42,783 nucleotides of DNA, taken from the NCBI GenBank assembly GCA_011620785.1, contig WOYM01000083.1, positions 1-42,783 of the forward strand. Reading direction: 5' to 3'. This document shows, piece by piece, positions 15,565-23,508 of this stretch (the stretch's first letter is position 1; every line of letters begins with the position of its first letter). The stretch comes from Methanothrix sp. Its GTDB lineage: Archaea; Halobacteriota; Methanosarcinia; Methanotrichales; Methanotrichaceae. The position numbers and the translations under genes were made by a program. The notes under the pieces are model-generated. The model saw only the letters and a list, made by a program, of their open reading frames with translations, was not told where the DNA came from and did not search any database.

Positions 15565-15970
15565 CTATTCTCGCTCTTGCTCAAGCCCGGGATTATCCGC
15601 TTTCCAGTCCTGCCAGGCGTAGACCTTGGCGTCGTAGCCAAGAAGGGATAGGGGCAACCAGATCATGGAGGCCTTGACCCCGGTATTGGTGTAGACCACC
15701 ACCGGCCTTTCTCTCTGCAGATCTGAGAATATCTCTTCCAGCTCTGACTGATCCCTTATCTTCTTGCCATCCAGAACGCTTGTATAGGGGATATTGATCG
15801 CTCCTGGTATCGACCCCGCCTCAAAATCCCTACCTGTTCGGGCATCGATTATCTGGGGGATGCCGCTGCAAACGAAATCATATGGACGCAGGTGATGCAT
15901 TCCATATGATCGCCATCATGAATAAGGCTGCCAGCAACAAGTTGCAGCCTGCAATTCTGATAACTCTCAT
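15565..15970 (-). pseudogene. Secreted rhodanese-domain gene, frameshifted, active cysteine missing
   Basis: The clear rhodanese region (PQIIDARTGRDFEAGSIPGA, then NIPYTSVLDGK, PVVVYTNTGVKAS and WQDWKADNPG) is open only from 15900, without a ribosome-binding site. In the frame one base away, an ATG at 15970 has a GAGG site 6 nt upstream and opens a typical signal peptide (MRVIRIAGCNLLLAALFM and a cleavage-like SPAS) that hits TGA at 15880-15878. A one-base shift between 15900 and 15880 would join them into a secreted rhodanese. The active loop reads YTNTGVKAS where sulfurtransferases have a cysteine after the tyrosine (YCxxGxRA), so it would not carry sulfur. It may be a decayed gene, a recent sequencing error, or a non-catalytic domain. 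Confidence 0.6.
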
Positions 15971-16024
15971 GGCAAGCCTCTTGAATTTCTCAAAATTCTC
16001 ATCTCCATACTATGCAGGGGCTCA

Positions 16025-17554
16025 TCAGCTCCTGGGGGAGACTGAGAAGCTTCCTAACGTCTCCTCCAGTTCGAATCCACGAACATCATTTACCCTCAAG
16101 ACCAGGTCGTACTCGCCCGGATCGAGCAGGGCGGTGGAGAAGGATCCCTGATATGCATCCTCAGAGGCTACCAGGCGGCCATAGCCCTTTGCCTCTTCTC
16201 CCGACTGATATGCTCTAACCGTCAGCTGGTTGAGGTCATACAGAGCCTCCAGTCGCACGGTGACCTTTATATCGTCTCCCACTCTGGCCTGGGTGGGATT
16301 AAGAGCCTTCTCGATGATGGAGATCTGCCGGACCTGATCGCCCATAATGGGATAACGATCTACAGAGGAACTGTCTATCTCATAGGGCAGGTCGCCAAAT
16401 CCATCCGCACCCAGAACATTCTGTTCCGGTCCCTGGTACTCATCGCTCCCATGGTAGTCGCTCCACAGGTTGCCCCCCAGCGGATAGCTGGCATTCCATG
16501 AGTTCTCTCCTCTATCCTCCGCCTGGATCACATTGTAAAGGATCTCATTTCTATAGATCAGGTTCTGGCTCGAATCCAGGAAGATGCCGGTCTGGCTGTT
16601 GGAAACAGAGTTATCGATGATGGTATTGCCGTTCGAATTGCTCTGGATCTGCAGGCCATAGCGCCCATTTGCCTCTATCTGATTGCCGGATATGCTGTTG
16701 TGACCAGAGTCCAGGAGGGTCAGGCCGGCGACTACGTTCTCGATCATGCTGTTATTTCGGATCAGGTTGTCAGTGCAGTCGAAGCGGAGGTCCAGGCCGG
16801 AGTTGGTGTTCCGGGAGAGGTCATTGTATTCTATTATGTTATTGCTACAATCTGTGAACATGTACAGGCCGTACATATTTCCCTGCAGGATGTTGCCTCG
16901 GATGGTGTTATTGCTGCAGGAGGGGAAGAGGTTTATGCCGTAGGCGCCATTGCCATAAGCCACATTATCAAGGATCAGATTGTCATTGGAGTTGGAGAGG
17001 TATATTCCATACCACCCTTCACCCCCCAGTCCGTTGAAGCTGGCGTTGTTTCCCTGGATGACATTGCCGTCGGAGAACAGGAGGGCAATCCCTGGCTGGG
17101 TGCATCGGATAACGGTATTGTTGGCCACAGTGCAGCCCCGAACATTGTTCAGCTTTATGCCATAAAATCCGTTCCTGACGAGAAAGCCAGAGATGCTGAC
17201 ATCGCTCGCTTCTATATTTACGCAGGCGTCCCTCTCCCCTGCCTGGATGACTGCCCCATTGCCTATCAGGTTCAGGCTCTTTCCTATGGATATCTTCTCG
17301 TAAGTCCCTGGGGCCACCAGGAGGGTATCGCCAGGCTGGGCGACGTTGATTGCCGCTTGCAGATCGGAGCTGACGGATATGGTGGCGGCGCTGGCAAGGG
17401 AGGCGATCAACATGGAAGCATAAAGAAGGGATACCGCCCAAAGGGTCGGGCGACCTATGCCGCGCGAAGGATGATATGCATTCGATAAAGCCGGTGCATG
17501 GCATTTCCCCGTGGCACTGGGATGGGTTAATGATGGTTTCATTTTGAGGCTCAT
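16025..17554 (-). CDS. Secreted NosD-like beta-helix protein with C-terminal Ig-like domain
   Basis: A 509-residue secreted protein. The hydrophobic signal segment (LWAVSLLYASMLIASLASA) lies after an unusually long 37-residue polar N-terminus; no better internal start was found. Then come SDLQAAINVAQPGDTLLVAP and GTY, about twelve NosD-type beta-helix turns (for example NLIRNNSMIENVVAGLTLLD) and the cap LGGNLWSDYHGSDE. From about residue 415 a beta-sandwich domain begins (ARVGDDIKVTVRLEAL to the end), as in surface adhesins. It is divergent from the acidic protein gene at 17694. Related in plan to the beta-helix proteins at 6847 and 31875, but only this one has the extra domain. Confidence 0.87.
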   Translation of the reverse strand: MSLKMKPSLTHPSATGKCHAPALSNAYHPSRGIGRPTLWAVSLLYASMLIASLASAATISVSSDLQAAINVAQPGDTLLVAPGTYEKISIGKSLNLIGNGAVIQAGERDACVNIEASDVSISGFLVRNGFYGIKLNNVRGCTVANNTVIRCTQPGIALLFSDGNVIQGNNASFNGLGGEGWYGIYLSNSNDNLILDNVAYGNGAYGINLFPSCSNNTIRGNILQGNMYGLYMFTDCSNNIIEYNDLSRNTNSGLDLRFDCTDNLIRNNSMIENVVAGLTLLDSGHNSISGNQIEANGRYGLQIQSNSNGNTIIDNSVSNSQTGIFLDSSQNLIYRNEILYNVIQAEDRGENSWNASYPLGGNLWSDYHGSDEYQGPEQNVLGADGFGDLPYEIDSSSVDRYPIMGDQVRQISIIEKALNPTQARVGDDIKVTVRLEALYDLNQLTVRAYQSGEEAKGYGRLVASEDAYQGSFSTALLDPGEYDLVLRVNDVRGFELEETLGSFSVSPRS

Positions 17555-17693
17555 AGCGATCCATCTCTAGATGATCGATCTATTTTATAAAGATTCATTG
17601 GCTCATCTAATATAAGCTGCATATGAAGGCAAGCTTTTTTTATCAATTGACAGAAACAAGCAGTATTGGTTAAATTCAATGGAGGAATAGTGT

Positions 17694-18281
17694 TTGAGAT
17701 ACTGGCTTGCGATAATTGGTGCACTTCTCCTGCTGGCGGCCGCCTGCAGCGCAGGGAGCTTTGAAGCGAGAATCGATGTGGATACCTACGTCAATTCTAT
17801 TGAAGAGGAAGAAAGCTATAGCGACAGCGATCTACTGTGGGTGTCTTCCCAGGACGATGACGATGATGATGCTTCTATAAATGAGACCTACCTCAGCTAT
17901 GAGAACCTCTTCGGATCGCAGGGAATCTTCAATTCGGATCAGATCAAGTCTGCTACTCTAACCCTTAACGTCGCCCGGGTGGATGATGAGGGCGAGATCA
18001 AGGCTTACTTCCTGGAGGGAGCGACATTAAACACCCTGACCTGGAAGGATAAGGTTGAGTACGCCCTCAATGTCTCGTCCGATTCCGTTGAGATAGATGA
18101 GGCAGAGGATGTGATTGAGCTGGATGTATCACCCATCATCAAGAAGGCGGTCGAGGTCTGTGCAGAAGGGTGCCCCTACACCATAGTCCTGGTTGGTGAG
18201 GACGATGTCTCTGTGGCATTCGTGTCCAGTGAGGCATCAGATGAGGATATGCCTGTCCTTGAGTATGTAACTGAAGAGTAA
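17694..18281 (+). CDS. Acidic secreted DNRLRE-like protein
   Basis: A 195-residue secreted and very acidic protein. The signal peptide covers about 1-20 (LLLLAAACSAGS; C18 could also be lipidated). A run QDDDDDDAS near residue 55 may bind cations. The rest resembles a DNRLRE/CBM96-like jelly roll: SATLTLNVARVDDEGEIKAY, LNTLTWKDKV, ELDVSPIIKKAV and VAFVSSEASDEDMPVLE follow the usual order. Such domains occur in surface-attached proteins and may bind polysaccharide. The start is TTG at 17694 with GGAGG 8 nt upstream. It has no close functional partner beyond the neighbouring secreted proteins. The family call is by pattern and moderately sure. Confidence 0.75.
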   Translation: MRYWLAIIGALLLLAAACSAGSFEARIDVDTYVNSIEEEESYSDSDLLWVSSQDDDDDDASINETYLSYENLFGSQGIFNSDQIKSATLTLNVARVDDEGEIKAYFLEGATLNTLTWKDKVEYALNVSSDSVEIDEAEDVIELDVSPIIKKAVEVCAEGCPYTIVLVGEDDVSVAFVSSEASDEDMPVLEYVTEE

Positions 18282-18382
18282 ATGAATCTGGTCAACGGGG
18301 ATGGGATTTTCGCCCCTTTCCCGGCCAAACTCATCAGTTGAGGACCTATTTTTTATATCACTTCCATGCCATAGGAGGACTG

Positions 18383-19618
18383 ATGCCACCGATCCCTTCC
18401 AGAGGGCTTTCCTCTATCATTCCTGCCGGGAGAACCATCCGAATTCTCTTATTTGTGGGCATTGCGATGGCCTCCCTCTTTGGCTGCATTCATGCGGCTG
18501 GCGGCGAGGATGCGGACGGTGGAATCGGTTCCTCCCCCAGCCAATTGGCCCTCAAGGAAGGATATGCGAGTGCAGACCCGGTAGAGGTCATAATCATCAT
18601 CTCGCCGGGATGCGCCAAATGCGCCGCTGCTGAGAGGACCCTGGAGAAGGTGGACCGGACGGTGCCACTGAATATCAGCAGCTATTACTTTTCTACCGAT
18701 GAGGGCCACCGAATCATCGCTCAGTATAACGTCCTGGATATTCCGGCCATAATCATCGGGACCGAGGTCATAGACTACAGGGACTATGGAGGAGACGCAT
18801 CCATCCTCGAGAAGAAGGCTCTTCAGGCCCTGCACAATCAGAGCCTGAGATCTGAGACTCCCCCCTCTATAGGCCTTCCAGGCAACACTAGCCCCATCCA
18901 GCGGCGGGAGGATGTTCTGCCCGGACACGATCTGCAGGACCTCTCCCTCTCCACTGCCCTGGCCGTCACTGCTGGTGGGTTTGTGGCCGGCTTCAATCCC
19001 TGCCTCTTCGGCATTCTGGTCTTTCTGGCGGCATCCATCCTCTCAACCTCCGGAAAGAGGCGGGAGCTGATCATGATGGTGGCATTCTTCTCCTTTGGCA
19101 TCTTCTCCATGTACCTCCTCTTCGGCCTGGGAATGCAAAGGCTATTGCATTCTGAGGCCATAGCTGCTTCATTCCGCTATGCTTTGACTGTGCTTCTTCT
19201 GGCTGCGGGCTTATCTCAGGTCATCGATGCCATCCTTCTAAAGCAGGGAAAGGCATCGCTCTTCCGGACGGACTGGGCGCTGCAATATTTCCAGGCGGGA
19301 GTGGAGCGGAGAAGGTTTAGCTCCTACTTCCTGGCAGGGGCGCTCTTCTCATTGGTGAAGCTCCCCTGTGTGGGAGGGCTTTATCTGGCCATACTGGATC
19401 TCATCTCCGCCAAAAGCTACTTTGTCGGTGCCGCCTACCTGATGTTCTTCAACTTGGGGGTGATACTGCCAATCATTGTGGTGGGGGGATTCCTCGCCCT
19501 GGGAATGAGCCCGGATAGGGTGGACCGCTTCCGCAAGGATCACCGGGTGGGGATGAGGCTTTTTACCGGGCTGATGCTACTGGTGCTGGCTCCTCTCATC
19601 TACTGGCAGATAATCTGA
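18383..19618 (+). CDS. Thioredoxin-like domain fused to CcdA/DsbD-type membrane transporter
   Basis: A 411-residue membrane protein likely to move reducing power across the membrane. After an N-terminal membrane/signal segment (20-36), a thioredoxin-like domain has the CxxC pair C77/C80 in SPGCAKCAAAE and a cis-proline in LDIPAIIIG (P121). About six membrane helices from residue 188 match CcdA, including the paired cysteines C207 in FNPCLFG and C329 in LPCVGG that relay electrons in CcdA/DsbD proteins. The fused thioredoxin domain sits outside the membrane by topology. GGAGG lies 5 nt before the ATG at 18383; a longer in-frame start (18338) lacks one. It probably reduces disulfides of envelope proteins or supports heme/cytochrome maturation; the target is unknown. 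Confidence 0.87.
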   Translation: MPPIPSRGLSSIIPAGRTIRILLFVGIAMASLFGCIHAAGGEDADGGIGSSPSQLALKEGYASADPVEVIIIISPGCAKCAAAERTLEKVDRTVPLNISSYYFSTDEGHRIIAQYNVLDIPAIIIGTEVIDYRDYGGDASILEKKALQALHNQSLRSETPPSIGLPGNTSPIQRREDVLPGHDLQDLSLSTALAVTAGGFVAGFNPCLFGILVFLAASILSTSGKRRELIMMVAFFSFGIFSMYLLFGLGMQRLLHSEAIAASFRYALTVLLLAAGLSQVIDAILLKQGKASLFRTDWALQYFQAGVERRRFSSYFLAGALFSLVKLPCVGGLYLAILDLISAKSYFVGAAYLMFFNLGVILPIIVVGGFLALGMSPDRVDRFRKDHRVGMRLFTGLMLLVLAPLIYWQII

Positions 19619-19685
19619 AACCTCCAAAACGGGCAAAAGGATTAAAATAGAGAGATTGCTCACTCGGTGGGCGAGGTGAATCTTT

Positions 19686-20873
19686 TTGTTTTTGGTCGGA
19701 GAGGCTCTCATAGGAAAGGGGCCTGAGGTAGCACATATCGATCTGATTATAGGAGAGAAGGAGGGGCCGGTGGGAACGGCTTTCGCCTCCGGGCTCACCC
19801 AGCTTTCAGCGGGGCATACCCCTCTCCTGGGGGTCATCAGGCCGAACTTGCCGCCAAAGCCTTCTACCCTTATCGTTCCCAAAGTGACAGTGAAGAATAT
19901 GGACCAGGCGGCTCAGATTTTTGGGCCGGCTCAAACGGCTGTAGCCAAGGCAGTGGCAGATTCAGTGGCAGAGGGTGTCATCCCCCGGGATCGAGCAGAA
20001 GAGCTGCTGGTCATTGTATCCGTTTACATCGATCCCAAGGCTACGGATTACGATGCCATCTATCGCTACAACTATGGGGCCACCAAGCTGGCGGTCCAGC
20101 GGGCCATGGCCGGGTTCCCGGATATCGATAAAGTCCTTTATGAGAAGGAGCGCTCCACTCATCCCATCATGGGATTCAGAGTCACCCGTCTCTGGGATCC
20201 GCCTTATCTGCAGGTGGCCTTCGACCTGGTGGATGTGGCCGAGGTGAGGCGCGTCCTCTCTGCCCTGCCGGATAGCGACCACATCCTGATAGAGGTGGGG
20301 ACCCCCCTGGTCAAGATGCTGGGGATGAACGTTGTGAAGGAGATTCGTGCCATCCGGCCGGGGGCTTTTATCATCCTGGATCTCAAGACCCTGGATACCG
20401 GAAACCTGGAGGTGCGCCTGGCTGCGGACTCTACCGCCGATGCTGTGGTTATATCCGGTCTGGCTCCTAAGAAGACCATTGAGCTGTCCATCAATGAGGC
20501 CAGAAAGACGGGGATCTACTCCATAATCGATATGCTGAATGTGGCTGACCCGCTGGCGGTGCTCAAGGGGCTGGATGTCAAACCGGATGTGGTCGAGCTG
20601 CACCGGGCGATCGACGTGGAGAAGAGCGCTCATGCCTGGCAGAACATCCCCGATATCAAGGCCCTGGCAGAGGAGGGTCGCAGGCTTCTGGTGGCGGTGG
20701 CAGGCGGAATTCGCACCGATACCCAGGGTGCAGCCCTGGCCGCAGGCGCGGACATACTGGTGGTGGGCCGAGCGATCACCAGGTCCCGGGACATTCGCGA
20801 CATGGCAGAGCAGTTCTTAACCGGCCTGAAACAGACTGAGATTGATCAGTACAGGATCATGACCGACTTTTAA
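19686..20873 (+). CDS. fae-hps: Bifunctional formaldehyde-activating enzyme / 3-hexulose-6-phosphate synthase (Fae-Hps)
   Basis: A 395-residue fusion. Residues 1-161 are Fae, which condenses formaldehyde with tetrahydromethanopterin; GEALIGKGPEVAHIDLIIG contains the catalytic H17. Residues about 172-395 are Hps, an OMP-decarboxylase-like barrel (LQVAFDLVDVAEVRRVLSAL, ILDLKTLDTG, VVELHRAIDVEKSAH, VAGGIRTDTQGAALAAGADI). In methanogens the Hps half works in reverse, releasing formaldehyde from hexulose 6-phosphate while making ribulose 5-phosphate, and Fae captures the formaldehyde. The start is TTG at 19686 with GAGGTG 8 nt upstream, matching the conserved N-terminus MFLVGEALIG. Length and motifs are normal. 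A T8 terminator follows at 20901. Confidence 0.96.
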   Translation: MFLVGEALIGKGPEVAHIDLIIGEKEGPVGTAFASGLTQLSAGHTPLLGVIRPNLPPKPSTLIVPKVTVKNMDQAAQIFGPAQTAVAKAVADSVAEGVIPRDRAEELLVIVSVYIDPKATDYDAIYRYNYGATKLAVQRAMAGFPDIDKVLYEKERSTHPIMGFRVTRLWDPPYLQVAFDLVDVAEVRRVLSALPDSDHILIEVGTPLVKMLGMNVVKEIRAIRPGAFIILDLKTLDTGNLEVRLAADSTADAVVISGLAPKKTIELSINEARKTGIYSIIDMLNVADPLAVLKGLDVKPDVVELHRAIDVEKSAHAWQNIPDIKALAEEGRRLLVAVAGGIRTDTQGAALAAGADILVVGRAITRSRDIRDMAEQFLTGLKQTEIDQYRIMTDF

Positions 20874-20900
20874 AGATCCTGCATTTGCGATCCAAAATCC

Positions 20901-20908
20901 TTTTTTTT
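20901..20908 (+). terminator. T-tract terminator after fae-hps
   Basis: Eight consecutive T residues lie 27 bp after the fae-hps stop, within a spacer that otherwise holds only an AT-rich promoter-like box (ttttaatattta, 20985-20996) about 20-30 bp before the next start at 21016. Confidence 0.55.
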
Positions 20909-21015
20909 GCATGTCGTCGCGATTAGGGCATCGCAGCTCGGGTAAGTAAATAGAGTTTTCCCTTAAGGCAATACATATGAAAGATTTTAATATTTAGCTG
21001 ACTAAGCCCGGAGGG

Positions 21016-22332
21016 ATGATCCCTACCCATCTCCTCCTCTTGCTCCTGCTCCTGCTACTGCTGCCCGGCTGCAGCGCCCTCGACGTCCAGGTGGGGCCCA
21101 TGGCTCAGCCCGCGGGCGCGGTCATACTGGTCATAGACGGCCTGGGTTCATCTTATGTCTATCCGGAGCACAATGCCTATGCCCTGGACGGCTCGCCTCT
21201 GGATAAGGCGGTGCTCTTCAACCTCACCGGCGGTGGGGCGCGGGCGGTGGATGTGCGGGTGCCCGTACCAGAGACCACAAAGAGCCACTCCGTTTTGGTC
21301 ACCGGCAGATCGGAAGCGGACTGGGACCAGCTCGGCCACACCATCTTCGACCTCGCCCGGGAGGAGGGATATTTATGCCTGGCCATTATGGAGCGGGGAG
21401 ACTCGATGTCGATCCTGGAGGAGATGGATGCAGTCCTGTACCTGGAGGATAATGCCCTGCAGGGCGCTGAGCCCACACCGGGATTTCGGCCCGATGCTCC
21501 AGAGGGCCTGCGCACACTCTTTCAGGAATGGCGGGACAGATTCGCTGGATATTCCAATCCCGAGGACATGGCAGGCTATGCCGGCTACAACGCCTGGGCA
21601 CTGGATGCGGCGGCGGATACTGTAGAGCATCTCATAGGAAAGCCATTCATCATGCTGGTCAATGCCGGAGCGGTGGACAGCGCCGGCCATAATCTGAACG
21701 CCAGCGGCTATCTGCAAGCAGTGGAGGCGCTGGACGAGCCTTTAGGCCGGCTGGTTTGGGCCTGCCGGAAAAATAACGTCCTGCTGGTCGTCACTGCGGA
21801 CCATGGCATGGTCTTTCCGGACCAGGAAGGAAAAGGCGGCCACTCTGCCGAGAAGTATGCCGCCCGCCTGGAGGCATTACGGGTGCCCCTGGTCGTCCAG
21901 GGGCCGGGAACTGAGGAGCTGAACCTTGGCGGCCAGTGGTCGGAGATGGATGTTGCCCCCACAGTGCTTGCACTGCTGGATGTATCCTCGAATACAACCT
22001 CCGAGGGAGTGGCCCTTCCGGTCGGGAAGGGAGGCATTCTGCGAGTTGCTGGCGCGCCAGCAGGGGTGGAATTGTGGGGGCGAGGGACCTGTCTGGCCAA
22101 TGCCTCTGGGGATGACGAGTATATCTTCCGGGGTCTCGGGTGGGGAGAGTACACTCTGAAGGCAGGAGGACGGTCATGGGATGTGCTGGTGGATGGGGAT
22201 GATACCATAGACCTGGCAGGGAAGACGGCGATGCCAGTGGGCATTAGGCGAGCCCTGGGAGTGATCATGATCCTGGTCATAAACCTGGCGGGAATGGCGA
22301 TTATTGTGAGGATATGGAGAAAAGAGGGATGA
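21016..22332 (+). CDS. Membrane-anchored alkaline-phosphatase-superfamily protein
   Basis: A 438-residue extracytoplasmic hydrolase of the alkaline phosphatase/phosphoglycerate mutase superfamily. A leucine-rich signal segment ends in LLLPGC, which looks like a lipobox, and a single C-terminal helix (about 409-431) is followed by RIWRKEG, so the catalytic part faces outward. Metal and catalytic residues are D40 in LVIDGLG, T86/T87 in VPETTKSHSVLVTG, D220 and H224 in AVDSAGHN, D261-H262 in TADHGM and H275 in GGHSAE. It therefore probably hydrolyses a phosphate or related ester, or transfers one, at the cell surface; the substrate is unknown. A GGAGGG abuts the ATG with almost no spacing. Closest superfamily relatives include iPGM-like and phosphodiesterase proteins. 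Confidence 0.83.
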   Translation: MIPTHLLLLLLLLLLLPGCSALDVQVGPMAQPAGAVILVIDGLGSSYVYPEHNAYALDGSPLDKAVLFNLTGGGARAVDVRVPVPETTKSHSVLVTGRSEADWDQLGHTIFDLAREEGYLCLAIMERGDSMSILEEMDAVLYLEDNALQGAEPTPGFRPDAPEGLRTLFQEWRDRFAGYSNPEDMAGYAGYNAWALDAAADTVEHLIGKPFIMLVNAGAVDSAGHNLNASGYLQAVEALDEPLGRLVWACRKNNVLLVVTADHGMVFPDQEGKGGHSAEKYAARLEALRVPLVVQGPGTEELNLGGQWSEMDVAPTVLALLDVSSNTTSEGVALPVGKGGILRVAGAPAGVELWGRGTCLANASGDDEYIFRGLGWGEYTLKAGGRSWDVLVDGDDTIDLAGKTAMPVGIRRALGVIMILVINLAGMAIIVRIWRKEG

Positions 22333-22389
22333 AAAAGCCCTTGAAGCCCGACCACTACTTTGGTATATCTTCTCATTATAAAATGGGTG

Positions 22390-22422
22390 TGCAGGAGTTC
22401 GCCCTGCAAGTCTCATCTTTTT
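22390..22422 (+). terminator. Hairpin terminator after the phosphatase-superfamily gene
   Basis: TGCAGG (22390-22395) pairs with CCTGCA (22403-22408), followed by a T-rich run ending in TTTTT (22418-22422). It overlaps the last codons of the convergent minus-strand gene and may serve the plus-strand gene only. Confidence 0.4.
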
Positions 22423-22697
22423 AATGATTTCTTTCTAGTGGCCGTGCTCATCTGATGATGCTTGATCTGAGGCGATAGTAACAATCTAATAGGATATAGT
22501 TCATGAAGCTCGGTGGCCTTTTTATATAGCGTGAATAAGATTGCAGCGATGATGCTCACTGAGATCCAATGATGACCTGTCAAATTAATCAAGAATTGCT
22601 TGAACTCCGGTGAAAGAACGTGAGCTGCTATAATACTGCCGGTGATAGGTATGGTAGCTGTTGCAGACAGCAAGAAGGCTGCAGACACTTTCGTCAT
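22413..22697 (-). CDS. Small two-helix membrane protein of unknown function
   Basis: A 94-residue protein with two predicted membrane helices (about residues 5-27 and 45-62) and a strongly basic C-terminus (ATRKKSLKR). I do not recognise the family. A GGAGG lies 8-9 nt before the ATG at 22697, inside the end of the preceding 48-residue gene, whose stop is 1 bp upstream. The gene order (b561-like protein, 48-residue protein, this protein) behind a copper ATPase suggests a membrane complex or stress function. Histidines HH near 42-43 and HEL near 65 could bind metal or heme, but this is speculative. Confidence 0.7.
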   Translation of the reverse strand: MTKVSAAFLLSATATIPITGSIIAAHVLSPEFKQFLINLTGHHWISVSIIAAILFTLYKKATELHELYPIRLLLSPQIKHHQMSTATRKKSLKR

Positions 22698-22698
22698 C

Positions 22699-22845
22699 TC
22701 AGGCCTCCAGCCTTACGTTTCCAGCATTAGATACGATGGCCCCCATCAGGAACATAAGCAAGACCATAAAAAGATCTAAGATAGCCAACGTTATGGAAAG
22801 GGCAATTATGGGCAGGAAGATGAATATGTGTTCCTTGACCTCCAT
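22699..22845 (-). CDS. Tiny membrane protein (48 residues)
   Basis: A short reading frame starts at ATG 22845 (or GTG 22848) and ends at TGA 22701-22699, 1 bp before the next ATG. It encodes MEVKEHIFIFLPIIALSITL and then a second hydrophobic stretch with LFMVLLMFLMGAIVSN, ending GNVRLEA. The composition is convincingly membrane-protein-like, with two helices. Its last codons contain the GGAGG ribosome-binding site for the following gene, which argues for coupled translation and that both are real. No family is recognised. Confidence 0.65.
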   Translation of the reverse strand: MEVKEHIFIFLPIIALSITLAILDLFMVLLMFLMGAIVSNAGNVRLEA

Positions 22846-22912
22846 CACAATGCTATGCGCTCAAGGCGGTAGCGTGCCATAATTATCGGCTTTACTTGAG
22901 ATCCATAGTTGG

Positions 22913-23302
22913 TTAAATAATTATAGCCTCCAATGATCCAACAACCCAGCAACCACCAAAAATGCTGCTATATAAGCCCCTGCTGGCTTCCAGGATTATC
23001 AAGGGAGCAAGGGAGTATCCCAGAATCATATGAAGTTTTCTAATCATGGTTCTATCTCTTAAAACCAAACTGGGAATTATCTGAAAGATCACGATGAGAA
23101 GAAGCAAAATTCCGAGCTTTCCGTGAGTCGATGTAAGAACTGGCTCTCCGTGCTGAATTTCTAAAAAGAGCCCATAAAGGAGTGTTCCGAGGACGAACGT
23201 GCCGAAATATATGGCTGCCTTTTTATGGAGTAAAAAGACATTTGTTTGTTTCCTCTTTATCCTTCCTTTGAGCATGGCCCCTGTAGCGATAGTACAGGCC
23301 AT
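22913..23302 (-). CDS. Membrane protein resembling cytochrome b561-type, possibly 5'-truncated
   Basis: About 129 residues with three to four membrane helices. Histidines at helix edges (HKKAAIYFG, THGKLGILLLL, RKLHMILGY) fit the spacing of heme ligands in small cytochrome b561-like proteins; this resemblance is by eye only. The ATG at 23302 lies in the middle of a hydrophobic segment that continues upstream in frame (CFIAIVGLIL) to a stop, with no start codon or ribosome-binding site. A neighbouring frame has ATG with MLAGS just before it, so a one-base frameshift may have cut the N-terminus. It lies upstream of the two tiny membrane protein genes. Confidence 0.55.
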   Translation of the reverse strand: MACTIATGAMLKGRIKRKQTNVFLLHKKAAIYFGTFVLGTLLYGLFLEIQHGEPVLTSTHGKLGILLLLIVIFQIIPSLVLRDRTMIRKLHMILGYSLAPLIILEASRGLYSSIFGGCWVVGSLEAIII

Positions 23303-23322
23303 CAAAATCAGGCCTACAATGG

Positions 23323-23439
23323 CTATGAAGCATGACCGATCCAGCTAACATAGATTTGGGCGATTCCAGCTATGGCTAAGAGTATAATAAATCCCAGATA
23401 TACATCCAGTTTATCCTGTCTGCGCCTTGATTCTTCTGG
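23323..23439 (-). other. Short membrane-helix frame without a start codon, likely relic
   Basis: Between the ATPase and the b561-like gene, one minus-strand frame encodes 39 residues, PEESRRRQDKLDVYLG then a hydrophobic helix FIILLAIAGIAQIYVSWIG, ending at TAG 23325-23323. It has no ATG, GTG or TTG after the preceding stop. A different frame just upstream (TTG, KKRDLNARRIKAQTG) could be its displaced N-terminus. It looks like a decayed or miscalled small membrane protein gene. Confidence 0.35.
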
Positions 23440-23508
23440 CGTTCAGATCCCTCTTTTTGCCGATATACAATTGTATCTCAAATATGCTAGGACAAACAAC
23501 ATCCGCAG

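Noticed and set aside
16800..17200. Apparent internal repeats within the beta-helix genes
   Set aside because: These reflect the repeated asparagine-rich protein turns and not a separate DNA repeat.
16700..17488. Plus-strand frame of 262 codons antisense to the second beta-helix gene
   Set aside because: The repetitive beta-helix sequence keeps the opposite strand open; the valine/isoleucine-rich product has no domain character.
19962..20633. Minus-strand frame antisense to fae-hps
   Set aside because: The plus strand encodes a well-conserved enzyme and the antisense product has no recognisable features.
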